In this document: positions 27,024 to 36,261 of the stretch, piece after piece
Numbering within the stretch: position 1 is the first letter of the stretch
Layout: each line of letters opens with the position of its first letter
Source of the DNA: an uncultured Bacteroides sp.
GTDB lineage: Bacteria; Bacteroidota; Bacteroidia; Bacteroidales; Bacteroidaceae
DNA: 64,000 nt
Direction: 5' to 3'
Assembly (NCBI GenBank): GCA_944322355.1
Contig: CALUOT010000001.1
Coordinates: 62,001-126,000, forward strand
The notes under the pieces: model-generated
Told to the model about the DNA's origin: nothing
The model's database searches: none
Seen by the model: only the letters and a program-made list of their open reading frames with translations
Made by a program: the position numbers and the translations under genes

Positions 27024-28646
27024 ATGAAAAATAGAAATTTATTTGTAACCGGACTTTTAAGTTTAGGTTTGCTGGCAGCTTGCTCCAATGACGAGCTGGA
27101 CAATGTGAACAATCAAGGGACAGGGGAAGGTGAAAAAACACTGACTCAAATCGCTATTTCCGTGGCATCGGCTGATGTGGCTACTCGTGCGCAATCAGGC
27201 AATACCGGCGATCCGGTGTTTGGAGAAAACGAAGAGTATACGGTTAATGACCTGCTGGTGGTGTTTGCTAACACGGAAGGTATTGCTCAGGAGGTAATTG
27301 TTCCTCCTATGAAAGATGTAACGGATGCTGACGAGGCTGATCGTATGGTTCGTGTGACTGAACCGTTCTCTGTAACTCCGGGTGACTATTATGTGTATGT
27401 ATTGGCCAATTATGCGAACAGTAAAGATGCTTTGAGTCCCATCGTTCAAAATACAACCGATATGCGTACGGCTTTCAAGATCGATGCAACCAAGTTGTCT
27501 GAACTTTCTGAAAGTGGTAACTTCTTGATGAGTAATTGGACAGTACCTGTAAAAACCACGATCGGTTCAGAGTCTGCTACCGGTAAAGAAGTAGACGATG
27601 CCGGCAAAGAAAAAACTGGAGGCGAGACTTTGCAATTGCTTAAAGTAGACATAGAGCGAGTAGTAGCCAAGGTGACGTTCGACCAAACAGAAACTCTTTT
27701 GAAAGTGGGCGATAAGAATGTGACAGGTGATGTGACTGATGAAAATAAGATTGCAGACGCTCAGTTGACCGGTGTAGGCATCATTAACCTGAATACGCAG
27801 ATGTATATGGTGGTAGATAAAGAAAAGTCTAAAACTGACAATAAGCCTGTTGCTACTGATAAAGACTGGTATTATCCGGAGGATCCTAACTACAGTAACA
27901 ACCTAACAAGTGGAGATGGCTTTACGGCATGGTTGGCTAATAATTTCACACAGGCTTCAGTGCCTACTGAGGGATGGGCAACCACTTTTAATGATGCTAA
28001 GTTCTATTGTCCGGAAAACACAATGGAAGCTACTCAGCAAAAGAATGGAGTGACGACCGGTGTGGTTTATCGGGCTAAATGGACACCAATCGAATCCAAA
28101 TACACTACTTTGGATAAAGCAGGTACGGATACCTACAGCAAGCGTTTTGCTGCTGTGTTAGAAGCAAGCCATGATGAACGTATTACTGCGGATATATTTA
28201 CTACAGCAGAAGCCGATGAAAACGGTACGTTCTATACCTTCAACGACTTGATTTTCAAGAGTAAGAATGCGGCTTGTCTGTATAAGGCCATTGCGGAGAA
28301 TATTACAGATTCGGACATCAATACGAACTTTAAAATGTATGCTGATGAAACTTCTGAAACTACATTAGAGCAGACTCATGGCATCTATAAGTATGCGGAT
28401 GGTCTTTGCTACTATCCGGTCTGGATTAAACACAATCCTGAAGCTACCGAAGCCATGCAGCAGGGTAAATATGGTGTGGTACGCAATCATTGGTATGAAT
28501 TGAAGGTGACTAAGATCAGCAGCTTGGGGTACAACCATCCTACGTATGAAGATCCGGATGATCCGGACGATCCCGAAGAAGTACGTATTCAGGTAGAAGC
28601 CAATATCAAGCAATGGACCTTGGTAAAACAAGAAGTTGAACTTTAA
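27024..28646 (+). CDS. Major fimbrial subunit, Mfa1-like fimbrillin lipoprotein
   Basis: A 540-residue precursor with lipobox LGLLAAC (Cys about residue 21) and an ATRAQSG segment near residue 57 resembling the Arg-specific processing site of P. gingivalis-type fimbrillins. The C-terminal part has the Mfa1 signature NHWYELKVTKISSLGYNHPTY, followed by an acidic DPDDPDDPEE run and a final donor-like strand (RIQVEANIKQWTLVKQEVEL). Type V pilins are lipidated, surface-exported, trimmed and polymerised by strand exchange. It is AT-richer than its neighbours (24 of 60 GC at 27841-27900). It is followed by a probable attenuating terminator. Confidence 0.85.
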   Translation: MKNRNLFVTGLLSLGLLAACSNDELDNVNNQGTGEGEKTLTQIAISVASADVATRAQSGNTGDPVFGENEEYTVNDLLVVFANTEGIAQEVIVPPMKDVTDADEADRMVRVTEPFSVTPGDYYVYVLANYANSKDALSPIVQNTTDMRTAFKIDATKLSELSESGNFLMSNWTVPVKTTIGSESATGKEVDDAGKEKTGGETLQLLKVDIERVVAKVTFDQTETLLKVGDKNVTGDVTDENKIADAQLTGVGIINLNTQMYMVVDKEKSKTDNKPVATDKDWYYPEDPNYSNNLTSGDGFTAWLANNFTQASVPTEGWATTFNDAKFYCPENTMEATQQKNGVTTGVVYRAKWTPIESKYTTLDKAGTDTYSKRFAAVLEASHDERITADIFTTAEADENGTFYTFNDLIFKSKNAACLYKAIAENITDSDINTNFKMYADETSETTLEQTHGIYKYADGLCYYPVWIKHNPEATEAMQQGKYGVVRNHWYELKVTKISSLGYNHPTYEDPDDPDDPEEVRIQVEANIKQWTLVKQEVEL

Positions 28647-28676
28647 ACATATTGTAAATAACTCATGTTTCACCCG

Positions 28677-28710
28677 AGGAGGGGGCAAACTGTATGGCGA
28701 ACCCCCTCCT
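28677..28710 (+). terminator. Hairpin between the major fimbrillin and anchor genes
   Basis: AGGAGGGGG (28677-28685) pairs perfectly with CCCCCTCCT (28702-28710) around a 16-nt loop. Only a short mixed A/T run follows. It is probably a partial terminator reducing expression of minor subunits relative to the major one. Confidence 0.55.
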
Positions 28711-28760
28711 TAAAGAAAGTTTTCAATAGGTATTTTTTCAGTATATAACATCAACAATCA

Positions 28761-29780
28761 ATGAAAGCAATGAGCCGTTACGTCCGAAAGATTATCTGTT
28801 TGCTGCAAGGTGCCCTGCTGGCCTTTGTCCCGGTGGCGTGTATCTACGAAGACATGGAACCTTGTCCGGTGGAAGTCCGTTTTGTTTACGACTACAATAT
28901 GGAGTTTGCCGACGGCTTCCCGCAACAGGTAAAGGAGGTGACGCTCTACATCTATGGGCCGGACGGGCAGTTGGTCGATACCTATACAGCCCGGACACAA
29001 GATGCCTTCAGCGAAGGGTATCGTATGAGCTTGGAAGGTTTGGATCCCGGCACGTACACCCTGGTGGCCTGGGCTTCGGATACGGATAACCAAGAGGCCC
29101 AGACGCGTTGCTACACGTTCGAGAATCCGCTCGTGGCGCAGTCGCGTTTGACCGACATGAACCTTAGCCTGAACCTGGAGGCATCGGATTACCCTTACGA
29201 CCAACAACTTGTTAACCTATGGCACGGCATGGTGAGCGATTTCATAGTGACGGGCACTGAACCAACCTTGGTAACCGTCAGCTTGGTGCAGGACGTGAAG
29301 CGGTTTCGCGTCATGCTCCAGGCTTCCGACGGGCGCCGACTGGAGGCGGACGACTATTCGGTAGGCATCGAAGCCGCCAATTATCGCTTGAATTATGACA
29401 ACTCCTTACTACCCTGTCCGGTCATCGAATATCGGCCCTACTGGATGCAAGAGGCCACCATCGACAACGAGGCTTCTTCCACCCGCGACACCGGTGATCT
29501 GAATGTGCTGGTGGCCGAACTGAATACGTTACGTCTCATGACCGATGAGGAAGCCCGCTTCACCGTGTGCAACGAAAGAAACGGAAAGACCCTGTTTGAC
29601 ATCAACCTTATCCGTTACCTCGAGCTGATGCGTCTCGACCGGTACCACGACATGCCCTTGCAGGAGTACCTCGACCGGGAGAACAGTTACCAGATTATCT
29701 TGCTCGTAGGTCAGGACGAGCATGTCATCTCCATACAAATCAATGCCTGGATATTAGTACTTAACGAATCCGAACTCTGA
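28761..29780 (+). CDS. FimB/Mfa2-type minor fimbrial subunit (anchor)
   Basis: A 339-residue lipoprotein with a hydrophobic leader ending AFVPVACIYEDMEPC. The first domain has the Mfa2 pattern EPCPVEVRFVYDYNMEFADGF and LYIYGPDGQLVDTY; the second domain carries regular beta-strands to VISIQINAWILVLNESEL. Mfa2/FimB proteins anchor fimbriae in the outer membrane and limit their length. It is 115 bp after the major subunit and 7 bp before the next gene. Confidence 0.85.
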   Translation: MKAMSRYVRKIICLLQGALLAFVPVACIYEDMEPCPVEVRFVYDYNMEFADGFPQQVKEVTLYIYGPDGQLVDTYTARTQDAFSEGYRMSLEGLDPGTYTLVAWASDTDNQEAQTRCYTFENPLVAQSRLTDMNLSLNLEASDYPYDQQLVNLWHGMVSDFIVTGTEPTLVTVSLVQDVKRFRVMLQASDGRRLEADDYSVGIEAANYRLNYDNSLLPCPVIEYRPYWMQEATIDNEASSTRDTGDLNVLVAELNTLRLMTDEEARFTVCNERNGKTLFDINLIRYLELMRLDRYHDMPLQEYLDRENSYQIILLVGQDEHVISIQINAWILVLNESEL

Positions 29781-29787
29781 TGCTGCC

Positions 29788-32532
29788 ATGATAACCCTCC
29801 GTTCTTATTTGACCTCTTGGCCGATGTTGCTGCTGGCCGCCTGGCTGGTGCTGGTCGGTACTTCATGTACCGATGCTTACGAGGACGATGCGATTTCGCA
29901 GACCTTGGACGAGGGACAGCTTCGTCTGACCTTGCCCGGTGTGGTATATGACGATGCTTCGACCCGTGCCGATGGCGAAGCCGAAGCCGGGGCAGACGAA
30001 CGCCGGGTCACTTCCCTCTGGTTCATGGCCTATCCTACGGGTAACCAAGGAGAAACCTTGGTGCAACGCCTGACGCCTGCCAGTGACCAATTGACACACG
30101 ACTATCAATCGTTCGACCTGCGCATCAAGCATGGCACTTACCGGATTTACGTAGTGGCCAATGTGCCCGATATTCGGGAAACAACCACAGAAGACGAATT
30201 GCGCAAACTCCTGCTGCGCTACAAGGAAGGAGACCAAATTACACTCCCTTCGCCGACACCGGAAATCGGCCTGCCCATGGTGTATGAAAGCGAAACACCG
30301 GTTTCCATCCCGCAAACTTCGAGCATCCAAGCCGACCTGGTGTTTGCCTGTGTCAAGGTGCGTTGCACCCTTGTATTCGATACGCAAGGCGTTTCCTCGG
30401 CGTTCGGCTCTCACCGTATGGCGGTGACCGGCTTACAGGCCCGGCGTGTAGCGGACCAAGCTACGCTGCTTGCTTCGGCTCGTGAGGAGATGAAGCTTAC
30501 CCTGAATCCTTTTGACACCGAGTTGTCCCCAGGAGCTTATTACGTCGGCTCCTACGACAGCAATCTGGCTGATTCCTATCAGTTTGACCAAAAGGAAATC
30601 GACATATCCGATAACGGCGGACAATGGGCTTACCGTACCACTTTCTACCTGCCCGAACACTATGTGACCGATGCCGATGAACAGACCGAGTTGAGGTTGC
30701 ATACGACACTTTATACGGAAGAAGGCGTACAGCGGGCCGAGTTGGCCTACACCATCCGGTTCGACCCGGTGGATAACGATACACCCGCCCTGCCGCGCGG
30801 CACTTATTATGACATAACCGGTCTGTTGACCGGAACAGGCGACGAACTGAGTACGACAGCTGCCGTACAGGCATGGACTTTGGAGACTGTGAACATCGCC
30901 CTGCAAGGACCTTGTTACCTCCAGGTGGACAAAACCGAAGTGCAACTGACGGCAGGCGATAGCGCCACCGTGGCATGCAGTACCGATGCCGAACGGCTGA
31001 CCTACCGGTCGCCCGTCTATGAGTTGAACGGCAAGGAGGTAGACATCTTCCAAGTGAAGTTCAATTCGGATTATACGGCTTTCACCATCCAGGTGAACCC
31101 GGAAATTCCGCCTTCCGAGCAGATACAGGAGGAGATTACCAATAAAGGATTGAACTATATCCTGATTCGCATCCCTGCCGGGGATGACGGTTTCCTGCTG
31201 GAGAAGAAGATTATGATAAAGCCTTTGCAGTTGGAGCCTTATCTCATCGTGACTCCGCCGCACTATACGGTCTACATCAGCGAGATAAGCAATCAGGCAG
31301 CGCATGTAGTGACTTTTACTTACCGCACCAACTTGTCTCAAGTGACCGTAACGACCGGCGGGCAAACGCTGAGCGGCACTGAATACGGCCCGCTTTCGGA
31401 GAAGAATGCGGTGTATGTGACCGACAGCGGGCTGACTGACGGGGTGGGTACCGTGACTTGTCGTTTGGACAAGCCGTATGTGGCCGGGAATTTTACGCAG
31501 ACGGAGACTTTCACTTTCCTTTATGAAGCCTCAGGTGGTTCTTCCACTTCTTTGACCCAAGAAAGCACACTGACCCTGATTCCGAATGCGACGAAATACC
31601 GGTTGCACTTCCGGCCGAAGAGTGACAACTGGACGAATCCGCATATTTATGCGTATCAAATTCTTTATACCCCGAATATGCAGACGGAAGTCCGGTTTTA
31701 TAGTAGTGATGACCCCGCAGGCGAAAATGCCGTGCAATACAGTTTTACGGGCAAACGTACGTTTTGGGGATGGTCAGGGCAGGGAGGTTCCGTCGATAAT
31801 CCGGTCCCAGGTGATTTTACAGGTTCTTCGTGGAATTTGGGGAAAGAAGGTATGAGTTTCGATCCCATTAATAATGATTATCGATCTAAGTATAACGATG
31901 CCATTGATTATAGTGCGGATTTTCGAAACGGTTGTTGTGACGAGGATCATGGATACAATGCCAAATGGCCGGGAGTAAAGATGAAGCGTGATGAGGAGAA
32001 TCCCGGTTGGTTCTACTACGATTTGCCCGCATTGGCCAATCCGGGGACAACATTGATTATGTTTGCCGATGTACATAGCATTAGTAATAGTGGAATTGAT
32101 GATGAACATCGTTATCCGGCTGCCATGGTTCCCGGTGTCCCGTTGTATGACTTTGCCGATAAAGAAGGCTGGTTCCTTTATGAATATAACAACAGTAATA
32201 ACGAGTTCGTGGATGATAAACCCGACAACATTGCCGATCAAGATCTTGTCGTATATCGTATTTGGATTAATGATACATCGTATGATAAGATTCATGTGTG
32301 GAAGTCATCGCCATATCGTGCATGGGATCATACCGATGCATGGATATGGAAGGATAAAAATGGCAAACGGTATTATGATTTGTATGTTACGCGGGATTGG
32401 ATATCGGATGGCACCATCAGTTATTTATATTATAACAATGGAGGTAATGGTCAAACAGAGGATAGGACGATATCTGCATCCGATTGGCAGCTCGTCACAG
32501 GTCAGTCCTATCAATATGAAGTAACCCGATAA
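29788..32532 (+). CDS. Large fimbrial tip-type lipoprotein with C-terminal carbohydrate-binding-like modules
   Basis: A 914-residue precursor with lipobox LVLVGTSC (about residue 27) and an early TRADGEAE segment. Residues about 30-370 resemble Mfa-like fimbrillin domains and the middle looks like DUF4906-type repeated beta-sandwich. From about residue 600 two modules resemble starch-binding (CBM26-like) domains, rich in Trp and Asp: AKWPGVKMKRDEENPGWFYY and YDKIHVWKSSPYRAWDHTD. The DNA for this C-terminal part is sharply AT-richer (20 of 60 GC at 31861-31920, against 39 of 60 at 30961-31020), suggesting a swapped-in module. Likely a tip adhesin; the ligand is unknown. Confidence 0.65.
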   Translation: MITLRSYLTSWPMLLLAAWLVLVGTSCTDAYEDDAISQTLDEGQLRLTLPGVVYDDASTRADGEAEAGADERRVTSLWFMAYPTGNQGETLVQRLTPASDQLTHDYQSFDLRIKHGTYRIYVVANVPDIRETTTEDELRKLLLRYKEGDQITLPSPTPEIGLPMVYESETPVSIPQTSSIQADLVFACVKVRCTLVFDTQGVSSAFGSHRMAVTGLQARRVADQATLLASAREEMKLTLNPFDTELSPGAYYVGSYDSNLADSYQFDQKEIDISDNGGQWAYRTTFYLPEHYVTDADEQTELRLHTTLYTEEGVQRAELAYTIRFDPVDNDTPALPRGTYYDITGLLTGTGDELSTTAAVQAWTLETVNIALQGPCYLQVDKTEVQLTAGDSATVACSTDAERLTYRSPVYELNGKEVDIFQVKFNSDYTAFTIQVNPEIPPSEQIQEEITNKGLNYILIRIPAGDDGFLLEKKIMIKPLQLEPYLIVTPPHYTVYISEISNQAAHVVTFTYRTNLSQVTVTTGGQTLSGTEYGPLSEKNAVYVTDSGLTDGVGTVTCRLDKPYVAGNFTQTETFTFLYEASGGSSTSLTQESTLTLIPNATKYRLHFRPKSDNWTNPHIYAYQILYTPNMQTEVRFYSSDDPAGENAVQYSFTGKRTFWGWSGQGGSVDNPVPGDFTGSSWNLGKEGMSFDPINNDYRSKYNDAIDYSADFRNGCCDEDHGYNAKWPGVKMKRDEENPGWFYYDLPALANPGTTLIMFADVHSISNSGIDDEHRYPAAMVPGVPLYDFADKEGWFLYEYNNSNNEFVDDKPDNIADQDLVVYRIWINDTSYDKIHVWKSSPYRAWDHTDAWIWKDKNGKRYYDLYVTRDWISDGTISYLYYNNGGNGQTEDRTISASDWQLVTGQSYQYEVTR

Positions 32533-32544
32533 CGATATAGGCTT

Positions 32545-35313
32545 ATGATGAAAAAATACATTTCCATTCTCTCTTGTTTCATGGGGTCGGTCTTGTTAGG
32601 ATTGACAGCATGCAGCGACGAAGTGACTCCGCTCCCCTCCCTTCCGGAGGAGGGTGAGCCGGTCGGCGTTACTCTGACGCTCTACATCCCACAGGCTGAA
32701 CAGGTGGCGGTGACGCGGGCCGATGCCGATGAGGATGCCGTGAATGAGCTCTGTCTGCTGGTGTTTCCCTCGGCCGAGGATGGGGCCGTTTTGGAGCAGG
32801 CGCAGACTTTTACTTCCGGTGAACTGACGGACGTAGACGGCACGCGCAAGCAGTTCAAAGTTACGCTGGAAGCATCTTCGGAGGAGAAGTATCTGTACGT
32901 GGTGGCCAATGCCTCTTCATTATTGTCGGGGGCTATCGAAAAAGGGAAACCCACGTTGGGGGAGGTACGGACGCTGACCACGGATGCGGATCAGGCTCCC
33001 TTCGTGATGAGTGGTAGGGTGCAAAGCAAGATTCCCGATGTGAAGCTGGTGACGCAGGACATTCCGCTGATACGCACCGTTGCCCAGCTGACGATGGAAG
33101 ACGAGTCCAATAACGGGCATTTCACTTATACCGGTTTTGCCCTTTACGGGGGGACTACCGAAGGCAGTCTTTTGGCCGGGGCCGACAGTCAGTTCGGAGG
33201 CTATACACCTTCTCCAGGCTCTGAGGATAACTATTCCGCTATAGGAAATACACCTTTATATACCTATCCGTGCCTGAATGCGGGGAAACTCTTCTTGATT
33301 GTGCAAGGTACGTATGACGGACAGCCCTGTTACTACCGGGCTGCTTTCGAACGAGACGGTGAGCTGCTGAACATCTTGCCCAATCATCATTACGCCATCC
33401 ACATCACGCGGGTGGACCGCATGGGATATACGGACTTGGAAACTGCTGTTGCGGCTGCCGACGACAATATGGAGGTAGGCATACGGGACTATGTTCCCGA
33501 AATTACCGACATGGCGACGGACGGTTATCGCGAGTTGGGCGTGAGTGATACGGTGAAGATTACTACGGGAGAGGTTCAGACCACTGCCTCGTTTTATGTA
33601 AAATACACGCCGCCGGTGACGGACCAATACCCTCAGTTGACCTGGGAATCGGGAACGGACTGGTTGGAACTTGCTGAAAACGAACCTAAAGTAACGCAAG
33701 AAGATGAGTATACCTTATATACCTATACCCTCACGACTACTCGTGCCAATCTGAGTGGCGAGCAGCTTACCGCCCGTATCCGTGTGGAAATGGGAGGCTT
33801 TACCCGCTATGTCGTGGTGCAGCAGACCCCTAACTTTCAGGCACACGAGTTTGGCACGGTGGCATTGACGGTGCAAGAACGGGAGGATGACCAGAACGGG
33901 AGTTTCAGCGTGCAACGTGAGTACGATGATTATTGGGAGATGCTGCGGGGAGATACTGAAGTAAAGGGTATCAGGCCCGAAGACATGGGCGGCAAGGTGC
34001 GTACGGAGGGTTTTCACTTTCCCATGTCGGATTACCAGCAATTTGTCTATACCTTCACCGTCCCCACAGGGGATACGCCCTATGGGCAGGTGACCGCTTG
34101 GCAGGTAGAGCTGGATGAGGCTTATCAGAACAAACTTTTATTTTGGAACGGGAACGGCCATCAGACAGGCGGTGGAACCAAGGATGCTCCGACCAGTGCA
34201 ACCTGTTCGGGGGGGACATTTACCTTCACCAATGACTTGGTAACTTATACCATGACCCGGGAAGATGCCTATAATGTGGGGACAGATGCCTTTCGCATCG
34301 TCCTGACCTTGGGGGACGGGAGCACAGTCCGTGTCTCCTACGACCTCTACCATACGGGGATTTTCCATGAATATAAGAGAAATGACTACGAAGTGGGCAA
34401 TCCATTGCCTACAACCGGTTGGTACTATTACGAGGTAATCCGCATGGGGAATCGCTATTGGCTGGATCGTAACTTGGGAGCTACATCGGCCGGTTATAGC
34501 ATTTGGGGCGATAACGGGTTTACTACGGGAGGCACCTCATGGCCTTTGCTCGATACGTCGGCGGGTGGTTGGTTTAGTGTGGCACGGGGCGTGTCGAGCA
34601 ATAATGAGCCGGACATTGCTTCTGACCTCTGTCCCAAAGGTTTCCGGGTGCCCTACATGAGCGACTTCAATGACCTGATAGCCGACAGCCGTTTTGAGAT
34701 GGCTTATGTGGTAGAACCCGGAGGGAACTACTGGAGTGCGCACTACCAGTCGCCTCATGGGACGTTCTATTTTCCCAAGAACCGTATGTACAGCGGGGAA
34801 GTGACAGGCGATGCCCATGCCGGTTACTACTGGACACAGACACCGGCCTTGGGAGCCAGTGGCGGGGAGCGCGGTTGGTGGTTGCAGTTCATGAAATTCT
34901 CGGGCAGCAACGCTTCGGCAGACCGTCGTCGCATACAGAACAATGACGACTGGGTAGGTATGTCGTTGCGTTGTGTGTACGGTACCCGGGAGATTGAGGA
35001 AGAGGTGTATACCATCGAGTTTTATGTCAAAGGATACACGCACGTCTACCTGTATAATGAAGAGGCTGATGGAACACGTACCTATCTCAATGCCTGGCCG
35101 GGAGATATGGTGACCATCTATAGCGAAGCGAAGAATCCCACGATGTCCCATGTGTTTACGTATCAGTCGGTGACGGAATACCGGAATCTGCGGGCTGTAT
35201 TCAATGTGGTGGATGAAGAGGGAAATGTAGTGATTAGCGATCCGACTGATTATCAAACCAACGGCGGGGTGCAGGTTGTGGATAATAAGACTTATGAAAG
35301 ATTAAGGTTTTAG
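32545..35313 (+). CDS. Large fimbrial tip-type lipoprotein with BACON and FISUMP domains
   Basis: A 922-residue precursor with lipobox LLGLTAC and a TRADADEDA segment near residue 52. Domains in order: fimbrillin-like N-terminal domain (about 30-300), a BACON-like domain (about 350-430, WESGTDWLELAENEPKV through YVVVQQTPN), and a Fibrobacter-type FISUMP domain (about 630-810, NRYWLDRNLGAT, DLCPKGFRVPYMSDFNDLI, VGMSLRCVYG). A final CBM26-like strand set has VYLYNEEADGTRTYLNAWPG. FISUMP and BACON domains are associated with surface recognition. It follows the previous gene by 12 bp and ends the operon. Confidence 0.7.
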   Translation: MMKKYISILSCFMGSVLLGLTACSDEVTPLPSLPEEGEPVGVTLTLYIPQAEQVAVTRADADEDAVNELCLLVFPSAEDGAVLEQAQTFTSGELTDVDGTRKQFKVTLEASSEEKYLYVVANASSLLSGAIEKGKPTLGEVRTLTTDADQAPFVMSGRVQSKIPDVKLVTQDIPLIRTVAQLTMEDESNNGHFTYTGFALYGGTTEGSLLAGADSQFGGYTPSPGSEDNYSAIGNTPLYTYPCLNAGKLFLIVQGTYDGQPCYYRAAFERDGELLNILPNHHYAIHITRVDRMGYTDLETAVAAADDNMEVGIRDYVPEITDMATDGYRELGVSDTVKITTGEVQTTASFYVKYTPPVTDQYPQLTWESGTDWLELAENEPKVTQEDEYTLYTYTLTTTRANLSGEQLTARIRVEMGGFTRYVVVQQTPNFQAHEFGTVALTVQEREDDQNGSFSVQREYDDYWEMLRGDTEVKGIRPEDMGGKVRTEGFHFPMSDYQQFVYTFTVPTGDTPYGQVTAWQVELDEAYQNKLLFWNGNGHQTGGGTKDAPTSATCSGGTFTFTNDLVTYTMTREDAYNVGTDAFRIVLTLGDGSTVRVSYDLYHTGIFHEYKRNDYEVGNPLPTTGWYYYEVIRMGNRYWLDRNLGATSAGYSIWGDNGFTTGGTSWPLLDTSAGGWFSVARGVSSNNEPDIASDLCPKGFRVPYMSDFNDLIADSRFEMAYVVEPGGNYWSAHYQSPHGTFYFPKNRMYSGEVTGDAHAGYYWTQTPALGASGGERGWWLQFMKFSGSNASADRRRIQNNDDWVGMSLRCVYGTREIEEEVYTIEFYVKGYTHVYLYNEEADGTRTYLNAWPGDMVTIYSEAKNPTMSHVFTYQSVTEYRNLRAVFNVVDEEGNVVISDPTDYQTNGGVQVVDNKTYERLRF

Positions 35314-35369
35314 ATATTTTTGTTTGTTTTGTTTTGTACATATTCACACATGATTGTATGAACAATAAG

Positions 35370-35399
35370 AAGAGGATGCGCCGGGAGGCGGATCCTCTT
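35370..35399 (+). terminator. Terminator of the fimbrial operon
   Basis: AAGAGGAT-GCGCC-GGGA-GGCGG-ATCCTCTT forms a near-perfect 13-bp stem followed by TGTATT. It lies 57 bp after the last fimbrial stop codon. Confidence 0.8.
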
Positions 35400-35448
35400 T
35401 GTATTAAAATGTTTACATTGTTGGCCTTGTTGGGAAAGGGGGCTGGGG

Positions 35449-35568
35449 AAGGTTGCTACCCTAAGGGGCGAATGTTAGTAACATAGAGGGGGAATGTTAG
35501 TAACCTTCGGCCCGAATGTTAGTAACCTTCCGGCACCCCCTCCAGAAGCTATTGTAGCGGGGGGTGGA
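35449..35568 (+). repeat. Array B copy 2: 22-bp GTTAGTAAC array with terminal hairpin
   Basis: Located between the convergent fimbrial operon and the Imm17-like gene. A partial unit (GGTTGCTACC) is followed by three units starting at 35469, 35491 and 35513, each with GAATGTTAGTAAC. The 64 bp at 35469-35532 are identical in copies 1 and 3. A hairpin follows: CACCCCC (about 35534) with GGGGGTG (about 35560). Confidence 0.85.
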
Positions 35569-35596
35569 AGCCTGTACGGGATGATGGTTAAATATC

Positions 35597-35803
35597 TCAA
35601 CAGTTGAGCGTGAAGAACACGGCTGTGGCGATTAGAATCACTCCCAATATGCCGTAGAACAAGCGGGCCTGCTTGCGGCCTACGTTCTGTACGATGAACT
35701 GGGTGTTGCGGGTCGTGAAAAACCAGTCCCAGTCCAGCAGCGAGGCCAGCAGGCTGATGAGACCTGTCAGGGCAAAAATGCCTTGGATGATGTATTGGCT
35801 CAT
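35597..35803 (-). CDS. Imm17-like small membrane protein
   Basis: A 68-residue protein with two hydrophobic segments (IIQGIFALTGLISLLASLL and FYGILGVILIATAVFFTL) around DWDWFFTTRNTQFIVQNVGRKQ. This pattern resembles the Imm17 family, predicted immunity proteins of polymorphic toxin systems. No toxin gene is adjacent, so the immunity role is unproven. It is 8 bp downstream of tsaE and probably co-transcribed. Confidence 0.6.
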   Translation of the reverse strand: MSQYIIQGIFALTGLISLLASLLDWDWFFTTRNTQFIVQNVGRKQARLFYGILGVILIATAVFFTLNC

Positions 35804-35811
35804 GGCGTTGT

Positions 35812-36237
35812 TCAGTCTAAATCGTCCAGCGTCAGGCGGCGTGCTCCGTTTTCTACTTCCTCAATGGTCACTTTCACAGCGTTGCCGGGCAGCAGTTCTT
35901 CCACCAGTTCGGGCCATTCGATGAAGCAAAGGGCACCGCTGTAGAAATAGTCTTCATACCCCATGTCATATACTTCTTCCAGCTTCTTGATGCGGTAAAA
36001 GTCAAAATGATAAATCAGTTCACCGCCTTCGTCGGAACGGTATTCGTTGACAATGGCGAAAGTGGGGGAGGTGATGACATCGCTTACGCCCAGTTCCTCG
36101 CAGAGGGCTTTGATGAAGGTGGTCTTACCTGCTCCCATTTTGCCGTAGAAAGCAAACACGGTGTTGTCGCCCATGGCTGCTACGAACTGACGGGCGGCAT
36201 CGTGGATTTGGTCTAATGATTGAATGTTGATTTCCAT
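35812..36237 (-). CDS. tsaE: tRNA threonylcarbamoyladenosine biosynthesis ATPase TsaE
   Basis: A 141-residue cytosolic P-loop ATPase that works with TsaB and TsaD in t6A modification of tRNAs reading ANN codons. The Walker A motif is [14 protein letters not shown] (about 32-45). The family blocks [11 protein letters not shown] and the acidic [26 protein letters not shown] are present. It is 25 bp after the metal permease gene. Confidence 0.95.
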   Translation of the reverse strand: MEINIQSLDQIHDAARQFVAAMGDNTVFAFYGKMGAGKTTFIKALCEELGVSDVITSPTFAIVNEYRSDEGGELIYHFDFYRIKKLEEVYDMGYEDYFYSGALCFIEWPELVEELLPGNAVKVTIEEVENGARRLTLDDLD

Positions 36238-36261
36238 CGTTGTGTATCTATTAATAATGAG

